From Mastigamoeba balamuthi (lineage: Eukaryota > Evosea > Mastigamoebida > Mastigamoebidae), in assembly GCA_902651635.1 (NCBI GenBank), contig CACRSC010000134.1, forward strand, positions 547,352 through 580,110: 32,759 nucleotides of DNA. The letters run 5' to 3'. A program made the position numbers and the translations under genes. Under the pieces are notes generated by a model, which saw only the letters and a list, made by a program, of their open reading frames with translations, did not search any database and had not been told where the DNA came from. Every line of letters starts with the position of its first letter. Within the stretch, counting starts at the first letter, position 1. Below are positions 18,379 through 28,359 of this stretch, in pieces.

Positions 18379-20097
18379 CTACTCCGACTTCACCCTCGTC
18401 TCCGGCATGCCGTCGATGTTATCGGCAACGGGCTCTCCCTCGGTGGCGGCATCCTCGCCCTTGGCAGGCTCCGTGCTCGCTGGGGAGTGCTCCTGGTCCT
18501 CCGGCTGCTCCTGCTGCTCCTGCTGCTCGGGCTGCTTCTTGGGCCTCTTGTTGAGGGTGCTCTCGCCAGCGCAGGCGATCATGAGGACGATGGTGGCGAC
18601 CCCGATGAAGAACGTGGCAGTGACGGCGATGCTGCCGGGGTCGCCCGCGACGACCTTGTCCGAGAACTCGACCATCCAAACGCCCATGTCCCTCAGCCCG
18701 CGCTGCGCCCAGTAGCGCCAGCTGCCGTCGTCCTCGGCGTCAAACTCCTCCTCCCCGGGCGCCGGCGCGGCGCGCTGGCTGGCCTCGCGCGCCCACTTGA
18801 CGTCAAACGACTCGCGCTTGACGGCGTCGGCGACGGCGGCGTCCGACGTCACGAGGATGTTGTCGAAGAGGATGCCGGGGGTGTTGGTCAGGATCTCGAA
18901 CGCGACCGCCCCGACGGGCGCGAGCCTGGCGAAGGGGTTCCTCTCGACAAAGTACCCGGGGTTGGGGATCATGCGCGCGTGCCACTCGCCCCTGTACGCG
19001 GGGTTGGGTATCATCGGCGCCTCCCAGCGCCCCTTGAACGCCGGATTCCTGATCTTCGCCCTCGTCCACGGCCCGCACCCCGTCTCGCACGCGGGGTTCG
19101 CTTCGGAGGGGAGAGGAGGGAGGGGGGAGGGGTCAGCAGGCGGGCAGGGGCTGCGTCCCTCGCGGGAGGGGGGCGCACGGATCATGGGGGGCTCCCAGTC
19201 GCCGTCGACGTCGTCGTCCCACTCGCTGGGCTTGCGGGCCGCGGGGTCGGGGACGCTGCTGGGCGCCGACTCGTCCCAGGCCTCGGGCTTGGCGTCGTCG
19301 GGGTCCTCGACAAACTCCTCGTCGACCCAGCCCGCCGGCTTGCTGGCCGCGGGGTCCGGGATCTCCGCGTCGTCGACCCAGTCGCCGGGCTTTGCGTCGG
19401 CCGGGTCCGCTATCTGCGCCGGCGGGTTGAACGGCGGCTCAAAGTCGTCGAGCAGCGACCCCGAGCGCTCGACGACGCCGTCGACCGACACGCGGTACGT
19501 GCTGTTGGGCATCACCTCGAGGCGGTACAGGTGCGTCCCCGCGTCGTTCTTGACCGCCGGCGCCCCCGTGAGGTGCTTCTCCTCCCACTCGCCCGTCGCA
19601 GGCGACCGGAAGCGGAAGATGAGGTGGACCTTGTTCGTCTCGCCGCATCTGTCGGGCCCGAACATCACCGTGTACGGTGTTGCGCCGTCCAGCTCGCTCA
19701 GGCGCGGCGAGCCCTCGGCGGCCAGCAGCTTGGCGTAGGCCCCGCCGCACGTCAGGTGGTTCTGCAGCTTCACCTCGTACTGCAGCACCAGCGGCCTCCC
19801 CGCAGCAAAGCTGAACTCCCGGAACAGCCGCGCGCCCGCCGCGTACCGGACGCCCTCGACGGGGGCCACCAGGCCGCGGTCGCCCGGGACCGACGGGCGC
19901 TGCGGGTCCTGGACCTCGAACTTGCCGCCGTAATCGGCGCGAGAAGAGGACTCCCAGCGCGGGCGCCACGTCGCGTCGAAGCCCTCGAAAAAGTACACGT
20001 CGCCGGCCGGCTGCGGCTCCCTGAACGCGGCCGCGCGCGCGGCGGCGAGCGCCAGCAGCAGCCCCAGCGCGGTCGTCAGCGTCGTGTGGCGAGCCAT
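18379..20097 (-). CDS. CNX: Calnexin, ER lectin chaperone
   Basis: Two exons (19179-20097 and 18379-19100) give 546 residues, near the family's usual length. A signal peptide (1-24) is followed by the lectin domain (VYFFEGFDATWRPRWESS, YGGKFEVQDP, YEVKLQNHLTCGGAYAKLL, YTVMFGPDRCG, KVHLIFR). The P-domain carries type 1 repeats (IADPADAKPGDWVDD, IPDPAASKPAGWVDE, VPDPAARKPSEWDD) and type 2 repeats (GDWEPPMIPNP, GRWEAPMIPNP, GEWHARMIPNP). The 78-nt intron (19101-19178) has no stop and keeps frame, but splicing is required to restore the motif PMIPNPACETGCGPW. A TM helix lies at about 463-484, followed by a Glu/Gln/Lys-rich cytosolic tail. Calnexin binds monoglucosylated glycoproteins in the ER membrane. 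Its presence implies N-glycan quality control. Confidence 0.95.
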   Translation of the reverse strand: MARHTTLTTALGLLLALAAARAAAFREPQPAGDVYFFEGFDATWRPRWESSSRADYGGKFEVQDPQRPSVPGDRGLVAPVEGVRYAAGARLFREFSFAAGRPLVLQYEVKLQNHLTCGGAYAKLLAAEGSPRLSELDGATPYTVMFGPDRCGETNKVHLIFRFRSPATGEWEEKHLTGAPAVKNDAGTHLYRLEVMPNSTYRVSVDGVVERSGSLLDDFEPPFNPPAQIADPADAKPGDWVDDAEIPDPAASKPAGWVDEEFVEDPDDAKPEAWDESAPSSVPDPAARKPSEWDDDVDGDWEPPMIRAPPSREGRSPCPPADPSPLPPLPSEANPACETGCGPWTRAKIRNPAFKGRWEAPMIPNPAYRGEWHARMIPNPGYFVERNPFARLAPVGAVAFEILTNTPGILFDNILVTSDAAVADAVKRESFDVKWAREASQRAAPAPGEEEFDAEDDGSWRYWAQRGLRDMGVWMVEFSDKVVAGDPGSIAVTATFFIGVATIVLMIACAGESTLNKRPKKQPEQQEQQEQPEDQEHSPASTEPAKGEDAATEGEPVADNIDGMPETRVKSE

Positions 20098-20140
20098 CGG
20101 CACTCTGGGAGAGAGTTTGTTTGGCGGGAACCAACACACC

Positions 20141-20179
20141 AGAAAATATCTGTCACCTCTGATGTCAAAGATATTTTCT
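20141..20179. promoter_or_regulatory. 11-bp inverted repeat upstream of calnexin
   Basis: AGAAAATATCT (20141-20151) and AGATATTTTCT (20169-20179) are perfect inverted copies separated by 17 nt, starting 43 nt before the calnexin ATG. Each arm contains the AATATCT/AGATATT motif seen before other genes. Confidence 0.5.
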
Positions 20180-20350
20180 CCCCTGCCGAAGCCAGCCAAC
20201 CGGCCACCCAATGCAGGAAAGTCATTACTAGAGGGGCTGTAATAGCCACTTTGGCGTTGGCATTTGGAGCGCCTCTCAGGGCGTCTCTCTGGTTTGTGAC
20301 ATTGGATACCGCCTCACTTGGGAGGGGGGGAGCAGAGTCCTGGCGATGTC

Positions 20351-23346
20351 TCAAGAGGCATAGGCCGGGTTGACGGACTCGGCGTCCGACGGCTTGTACA
20401 TGGGGTTGTTGTGGGCCCCCATGTTGCCGCCAGCCCTGTTCATCTGAACGAGCTTGTACGTGCCGAACGCACTCACAGCAGAGAAGATCAGGAACCCCAC
20501 GACGCACGCGACGACGATCCCGGCGATCGCCGACGCCCCGATGATCGCACCGGCAGCGGCGGCGCTGATGCCGCCGATGCACGTGGTCTTGTGCGTGGTG
20601 TTGCGGCAATTGGCGCACAGGTTGTCCGAGTCGCTGAAGAACCTCTCGAGGACACACAGGTCGCTGGTGTGCTCCTTGCAGGAGAAGCGATAGCAGGTGT
20701 AGTTGTCGCCCTTGGGCTTGGTGTAGTTGTAGTCGTCGCAGTCGAGGAGCACGTGCTTGCACGTCGCGTTCTTCAGGTCGACCGTCGCCTTGCAGAAGTC
20801 GTTTGTGCAGCGCAGGCCATCGTCACAGAGCGCTGTGTGTCCACGCACCAGTCAGTCATTCAGTCATTATTCGGAAGCCGCATGGCGCGAATACGAACGC
20901 TTGTGGACGCATTGGTTGTTGGAGCAGCTGTCCACCGTGCAGGGGTCTGAGTCGTCGCAGGGGTTCGCCGTGTGCTTGCAGGCCGTCTCCCACGTGTTCC
21001 CGGCGCTGGCGTCGCATGTGTCGATCGTGCAGAAGTCGCCCTGTCGACCGGTCACGCTCGGTTAGCAACCAGGCAGGCATGAGGCGCTGAAATCGGTGCG
21101 TGCGCACATCGTCGCAGGAACGCGGGGTGAACGAGCAGTTGCCGGTGCCTGCGTCGCAGCTCGCGATCGAGCACACAGTGCCCACACACTTGGCCGTGGA
21201 GTCCTTGCACTGCGGGTTGCCACCCTCCATGACGCACTGCGTGACGTTGCACTTGGACCCGACGCTGCAGTGCGTCGCATCGTTCCCGCAGCACGAGTTC
21301 GCGTCGGGCTTGCACTGGCCAGTGGCCACATCGCAGTGGTAGTTGGAGCACGTGGTGTTGGCCGTGCAGTCGACTGGCTTGCTGAAGCAGCCGGTCTTCT
21401 TGTCGCACTCGGCCTTGGTGCACAGGTCGGCTGCCGGGCAGACCCTGTCTGCGCGTGCGAGATGCCGATCTTGGGGTCGCACGAGTCGATGGTGCATGCG
21501 TTGCCGTCGTCGATCTTGATGGCAGTGCTGTGGCACCCGGTGACGCCGCCCTGCGTGGAGCACGACGCCGAGACGCACTTGTCGTCGGTGGGGCACACGT
21601 TGGGGCACCTGCATTCCTCGCAGGCGCAGAACCCCGAGCACGACGCGCCGCAGGGGCTCGGCGGGTAGTCTGCCGAGACAGAGGTGAGTTGCTTTCACAA
21701 CGAGGATGCTGGGCGTACCCTGGCAAGTGGCAGTGATCAGCTTGTTGAGGATGGTCATCAGGTTCGTGTACGCCTGGACGGGGAAGATGAACGAGTCGTT
21801 CGTGGCGATCTGGCTCAGGACGTAGGGGTTCCAGTCCTCGGTGTGGATCGAAACAACGACGGAGAGCGCGGTGGGGGCGACGGAATTGAGCTTCCACAGT
21901 CCGTCTTTCAGGTATTTCCGCGGGCCGTATCCGTCGGGTGCCGCGTTGTTGCCGCCGTCGGTCACCGTGATCACCACGGTCTTGGGGTTCATCGCCATCC
22001 TGTTCGGATCGCGATTGGCCAGCATGTCTGCCGCCGCATAGATGCCGCACCCGATGCACGTGCTGCCGCCGTGGTGGTACATCGTTGTGATCGCGTCGGT
22101 GACGGAGTCCTGGCTCGACGTCAGGCCGAGCACGGCGTTAGAGTCGTCCGAGAACATGACGATGCCGAGGTTGGTCGCGTCGGGAGACAGCTTGAACGAC
22201 TGGCTGACCGCCCCGGTGAACTGCATCAGAGCCGTCCAGGAATCGGCGTCGATCGACCCCGAGTCGTCGAGAACTGGGAGAGCCAGTGAGCAGAGCCGTC
22301 CGTTGTGCGGTGCGGTTCGCGCGTACCGAGGACGAGGTCCATGACGACGTTGCACGTCCTCGCGGGGCAACCCCAGCTCGAGTAGTCGAACGTGGAGGAC
22401 GGGAACGCGGTGTTGGACTTGACGACGTTGCTGAAAGTGAAGGTCTTGCCGTTGCCGTAGACCGCCTGGCTCACGGTGTTGCTCGCGTCAAACGTGATCG
22501 ACGAGAGGCTCTCGGACGACGCCGACGACCGCGAGAAGGTGCCGGTGGACTCGCCGGCGAGCGGGAAGAAAAGGTCGATGGGGCTCTTCCACATGGTGGC
22601 AGTGCAGGTGCGGGGGCACTTGAGGAACTTAGTGCCCTCGGTGTAGTTGATGATCTCGGTGTAGTCGGCGGCGTTCCTGTTGTACTTGTCCGGCAGCGAG
22701 AAGGACAGCTTGCGGTAGCTCGACGCGCCGTTGGGGCCGTACTGGTACACCATCGTGCCCTTGAGTGCGCCCTGCACGCCGGGGCGAGGAACACCGCACG
22801 AGTGGATTCCGCCGTTAGTGCATCTTTTGTGTTGAATGCCGAGAGTGAACCTACTCAAATAACATAACGACAAGCAGAGGTGCGACAGAGGTGCACTCGC
22901 ACACCCACACCACAATACGCAAAAGGCGCCGTGTGGGGTCCGCAGTGCGCGCAAGCAGCCGCTGCCACTCCCAGACTTGCGGGCGAAAAGGTGTGCGGGC
23001 GGGTCCCCTCACAACGTAGCGCCCCTTTAGGTTCAACTGCACGAGAAAAACAGACTGGCACACAAGCACGTGCCACGATACGCACGCACAGCCGCCCACC
23101 TCCCAGGCCTCTCGCGGGCGATTGTGGGGAGGGAGATGCGAGAGGGTGGGTTGCGCGGGACAACAACCGCGGGGAGAATAGTGGAAGCGGTGTGGAGAGC
23201 CACCCAATCGGGGAATTTGCCTGCGGGATACTTACAGAGATGCTTGGGTCGTTGCTGATCACTATATCCGCGGAGAACGCATAGAGCGGGTAGGAGGACA
23301 CGGCCCCCACGCAGAGCGCGAACGCGATTGCCAGCTCGCGACGCAT
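20351..23346 (-). CDS. SIB-like (integrin beta-like) VWA adhesion receptor A
   Basis: Six exons: 23236-23346, 22327-22771, 21719-22273, 21108-21669, 20899-21040, 20351-20832 (about 765 residues). There is a signal peptide (MRRELAIAFALCVGAVSSYP) and an N-terminal domain with TEIINYTEGTKFLKCP. A VWA domain carries the metal-site motif DDSGS and later VITVTDGGNN. Cys-rich repeats of the Dictyostelium CTDC type follow (DDGNACTIDSCD, CDDGDFCTIDTCD, CDDSDPCTVDSC). The TM helix has small-residue GxxxG-like packing (GAIIGASAIAG), and the short tail has two NPxY-type motifs (NPMY, NPAY). This is the layout of Dictyostelium Sib proteins, which bind substrate outside and talin inside. The first intron is unusually long (464 nt). 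One break is present: near 21445-21455 exon 4 shifts frame by +2/-1 relative to paralog B, at HAQ just before RVCPAADLC, with no splice site to explain it. It may be a sequencing error or a real lesion. Confidence 0.85.
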
Positions 23347-23724
23347 TGGTGAAGCACAACAGTACTTCTCTTACTGTCGTTGGTGCAAAAATGAGAGCGG
23401 TTGCCAAGAGAGATTTCGAATATCTGATAGTGGTGGAACCCCCACCCGTGAGTCACCTCAGGGAAATTGCCAGCGAACCTTGCGAGGATAGGAACTCGAG
23501 GGAACGTCTTCCTCTCGGCCAGCTGCCATTTGCAATTTGCAGATGGGTTTGGGTGGTTTTCAAGTTTAAGTTCACAGTGCCGATAAATCGCTCCAATGCA
23601 ACACTTTGAACCGAAAGAGCAAGCAAATGGAAACGGGCCCATTTGACCCATTTGAAATTGTTGCTTTGAGTGATGTTGGCCACTTGGGTTGGTGTGCGTA
23701 TGCGGTTTGGAACTCCAATGCACT
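23347..23724. other. Spacer between SIB-like genes A and B
   Basis: This 378-nt, AT-richer spacer holds the promoter of receptor A and the 3' end of receptor B. AATATCT at 23419-23425 lies 72 nt upstream of the A start codon. No coding frame with a recognisable domain was found. Confidence 0.5.
23419..23425 (-). promoter_or_regulatory. AGATATT element upstream of receptor A
   Basis: On the minus strand it reads AGATATT, 72 nt before ATG 23346, followed by CGAAATCTC. It matches the recurrent upstream motif. Confidence 0.4.
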
Positions 23725-26556
23725 TCAGCTGCTGGAGTAGGCCGGGTTGACCGACTCTGCATCATTGGGTTTGTACATGGGGTTGTTGTGCGCCGCCATG
23801 CCCCCACCGGCCCTGTTCATCTGGACGAGCTTGTACGTGCCGAAGGCGCTCACAGCCGAGAAGATTAGGAATCCCACCACGCACGCGACGACGATCCCAG
23901 CGATCGCCGCAGCCCCGATAATCGCACCGGCAGCAGCCACAGGCAGCCCGCCGATGCATTTGACCTTACGCGTGGAATTGCGGCACTCGGCACACGGATC
24001 ATCCGATTTGGTGAAGTACCTCTTTAGAAGGCACAGGTCGCCGCCCTCCTCGCTGCAGAAGTAGCGATAGCAGGTGTAGTTGTCGCCCCTGGGTACAGTG
24101 TAGTTGTAGTCGTCGCAGTCGATGAGCACGTGCTTGCACGTCGCGTTCTTCAGGTCGGCCGTCGCCTTGCAGAAGTCGTTTGTGCAGCGCAGGCCATCGT
24201 CACAGAGCGCTGCGCGTCCACCCCGTCAGTCAGTCATTCTTCGAAATGAGAGGGGGGTTACGCGACTACGAACGCTTGTGGACGCATTGGTTGTTGGAGC
24301 AGCTGTCCACCGTGCAGGGGTCCGAGTCGTCGCAGGGGTTCGCCGTGTGCTTGCAGGCCGTCTCCCACGTGCTTCCGGAGCTCGCGTCGCATGTGTCGAT
24401 CGTGCAGAAGTCGCCCTGTTGCTCGGGAACGTTTTATAAGCAAATTGAAAACAATTGAGTTTAGTTGCGCACGTCATCACAAGAACGAGGGGTGAACGAG
24501 CAGTTTCCAGTTCCTTCGTCGCACTCCACTGTCGAGCACACTGTTTTCTCGCACTTAGGCCGTGTTTCCCCACACTGGGGATGATGATCGCTATCCACGG
24601 TGCACGTGGCCACTTGACACTTGGACTTGGAGGTACAGTGTTCAACGTCGTTTCCGCAGCATGAGTTCTCGTCAGCAACACACTGGCCCTTCTTCGGGTC
24701 GCAGTGGTAGTTTGAACATGTGGTGTTGGCAGTGCAATCGATGGGCTTGGTGTAACAACCCTTACTTCTGTCGCACATGGGCGTCGTGCACAGATCAGGA
24801 ACAGGGCACTTCCTGCTCACATGCGAGATTCCGGTATGAGGATCGCATGTGTCGTCGGTGCACGCATCGTCGTCATTAATATCGACAGGCTTGCTGTGGC
24901 ATCCAATAACGCCGTTCTTAGTACTGCACGATGCCTGTAGGCACTTGCTCTCGGTGGGGCACACATTTGGGCACCTACACTCCTCGCAGGCACAGAAACC
25001 AGCGCAAGACGGTCCACATGGGCTCGGCGGGTAGTCTGGTACATGATTTACGTGAGCCAGACGTTGTAAGATGAGAATGGCATACCTTGGCAAGTTGCAG
25101 TAATGAGTTTGTCGAGGACAGTCATCAGAGCCTCATAGTTCGCAACCGGAAAGACATAATCTTGGCTAGTGGGCAGCAAATTGAGAACTCTGACTGCTTC
25201 TATTTCCTCACTCTGGTGGTCAAAATCGGAATGGATTGACACCACTGCTGAAAGCCCGTTAGGCGAAGCACGCTTGAGATTAGCCAGGGCTCCGTCGAAT
25301 TTTTCCCCGTAATTTCTTGGCCAATTGTTTCCGCCGTCTGTCACTGTGATCACCACAGTCTTTGGGTTTATCGCCTTCCTCGCCTCGGAACGGTTCTGAT
25401 AAAAAGAAGTCACTGACTGCGACAAATAGCGGGGCATACGAATAGAATTTCCGCAGCAGTATCAATGCCGCATCCGACGCAAGTTGCACCGCCGGCGTGA
25501 TACAAGGTATCGATCTGGTCATTCAGGTAATCCGGGTCATCCGTCAAATTAACTCTACCCGTGGCCTGGTCGTTGAACAAAACAAGTCCGACGTGGGTGG
25601 CATCGTGAGACACCTCGAACGACGTGCTGATCGCTTTCGTGAATCTCATCAGGGCAGCCCAATTATCATATGAAATCGATCCAGAGTCATCAAGCACTGT
25701 AGCAGTTGCGTTAATTTGGGTCTGGCATTTTTCTGTACCAAGGACGAGGTCCATAATGACCTTGCATGTCCTCTTGGGACAGCGCCACGTTGAATAGTCA
25801 AACGTTGCGGGGTCGAACGGTCCGTCGTGCTTGACAACGTTGGTGAACGTGATGGTCTTGCCGCTGAGGTACACCACCTTGCTCACGAGGCTGTTCGCGT
25901 CGAACGTGATCTCTGCAATGTCCTCTTGCGATTCTGCGAAGCGCTTGAAAGATCCGTCGCGCCCCTCGTTGCCGGTGGGGAAGAGCTTGTCGACGCCGTG
26001 CTTCCACATGGTGGCGGTACACTTGCGGGGGCACTTGAGGAACTTGGTGCCCTCGGTGTAGTTGATGATCTCGGTGTAGTCGGCCGTGCTCGTGTTGTAC
26101 TTGTTCGGCAGCGTCAACTCCAGTTTGCGGTAGCTCAGCTTGCCCTCGGGGTCGTACTGGTAGGACAGCTTCCCCCTGATGGCACCCTAACGCAAAAAAA
26201 AACCTCTTAGAAAATGCATTGAACCATGGGTAGGAAAGGTGCACAAAGAAAAAAGGAAAACCCACCACAGCGGCGGCAAGAGGTGTATGCTCCTTCGGAG
26301 GCCTTCAACAAAACACATAAACGCGCGCCGCTGCAGGATGGGACGCAGTGCGAAAAGTCCAGCGCGGTACCAAAAGTGAAGAGAGCGGTTGTGGTGGTGT
26401 TGAGGGAAAATGTGGAGTCGCCCTGACGAGCAACGCGAAGAGACCAACCATGATTTCTGGGTCGCCGCTGATGAGGACATCCGCCGTGAAGGCGAAGAAG
26501 TCGGCGGCCATGGCCGCCACGCTCAGGACGAGCACCAACGTGAGTGCGCGCTGCAT
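23725..26556 (-). CDS. SIB-like (integrin beta-like) VWA adhesion receptor B
   Basis: Seven exons (26449-26556, 25739-26186, 25440-25696, 25086-25395, 24473-25035, 24274-24415, 23725-24209) give 770 residues with intact frame. The order is: signal peptide (MQRALTLVLVLSVAAMAADF); N-terminal domain (TEIINYTEGTKFLKCP, identical in A); VWA at about 185-374 with DDSGS and VITVTDGGNN; Cys-rich CTDC-type region to about 690; TM helix with GAIIGAAAIAG; tail with NPMY and NPAY. The tail is nearly identical to A, so the intracellular partner (talin or a similar adaptor in Dictyostelium Sib proteins) is probably shared. The VWA has one more intron than A (25396-25439, 44 nt). The intron at 25697-25738 is 42 nt, in frame and stop-free, yet sits exactly where A has a 53-nt intron, so it is probably spliced. 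Codon use in exons 3-5 is less GC-rich than in A. Confidence 0.9.
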
Positions 26557-27382
26557 TACGGAAAAACACACTCTTCTGTTTTCGACAGAGGCGTGCTTTG
26601 AGGTGCTGCAAATTTACGAAGTGCAAAAAAGCCGTTGGGTTGTAACACCCGTTGAGAGAACAATGAGGTATCAGGATACACATATCTACTGGTTTCGGAA
26701 CCGCTGTAAGCATATCATTCGGATCCACGATGTTCCGGTCATCGTCCCAAGACTTGAGCGTTGTGCTGCTTGCTGCACGTTCGCGGACGCGCAGGAAAAT
26801 GTACCACGCATCGCAACCCAACGGTTTTTGAGATGTCCCCAAAGACCATCACGGCGCGCACTGCACCATATTGTTAGTGCCACGTTGCCGACGATCTGGG
26901 GTGGGACGTGGCACATAGCTGCGCGACGGCATCCACACAAAAAATACTGTAGACCTTTCTGTTTGAGAGCACCGCCCGCCGTGCAGATGGCACCCTGATT
27001 TTTATGAATGGGCGTCACCTGCCGGACAGCCATGCCCACACCGCCACTGATGCACGAAATACCGGTATCGGGAATGGACCCGCAGGCGTACCCTTGGCTC
27101 GTACAGGAACCTGCAAACCCGCGGGTGGTGCTGTGTTGCGTGCCCCTTGGACGAGTCAGATCCCTGAGAGCAGAGCGGAGGTGAAGGACAGCAACACGCA
27201 AAAGCACGCTTGTCGCGAGACTAACAACGAAAAGCTCCGATTCAGGCACTACCGGTATCCTGGCGGTTGGTGACGTGGGCTACTTGTATCACTGCAGTGA
27301 CACCAGATACCGATATCTCGGAGTAGATACCAGCCCGGCCGATTTTTGTGGCGCCTCGCGCGGACGACCCCCCCCGGACGGC
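26557..27382. other. Long intergenic region between receptor B and NUDT21
   Basis: 826 nt between divergent genes, AT-richer than the coding parts. A minus-strand frame at 26686-27249 lacks an ATG start and any domain, so it is not called. CATATCT at 26681 may serve receptor B. Three TACCG(G/A)TATC motifs at 27060, 27250 and 27308 cluster on the NUDT21 side. Confidence 0.45.
27305..27318. promoter_or_regulatory. AGATACCGATATCT near-palindrome upstream of NUDT21
   Basis: It lies about 64 nt before ATG 27383. It closely resembles the perfect palindrome AGATACGCGTATCT between RAD52 and SNRNP27, with the same AGATA and TATCT ends and 14-nt length. Confidence 0.45.
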
Positions 27383-28261
<879 letters not shown>

Positions 28262-28321
28262 ACGCACCCGGGAAAAACAACGACGAGCCAACGCATCACG
28301 GAGATTCCGCGCACACGGTTG

Positions 28322-28329
28322 AAATATCT
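28322..28329 (+). promoter_or_regulatory. AAATATCT element upstream of channel gene
   Basis: AAATATCT ends 30 nt before the ATG at 28360, inside the 98-nt spacer after NUDT21, and fits the recurrent upstream motif. Confidence 0.45.
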
Positions 28330-28359
28330 TCAACAATCAGCGCACAATTTGAATTGCGC

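Noticed and set aside
18121-20373. 750-codon plus-strand frame across calnexin
   Set aside because: Antisense of the calnexin exons. Its Arg/Val/Leu-rich composition is what the reverse complement of that gene gives, and calnexin motifs are unambiguous on the minus strand.
21041-21107. Longer receptor A exon reading through to the Arg-rich frame after SCDDV
   Set aside because: The read-through peptide lacks the Cys spacing. A 67-nt GT-AG intron joins CDD directly to GDFCTIDTCD, completing the CTDC repeat, and B has an intron at the same place.
26686-27249. 187-codon minus-strand frame with a hydrophobic start and several Cys
   Set aside because: It begins with GTG, has no usable ATG before the hydrophobic part, no recognised domain and no paralogy to the SIB genes. 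It might be a fragment of a spliced small secreted protein, but evidence is too thin.
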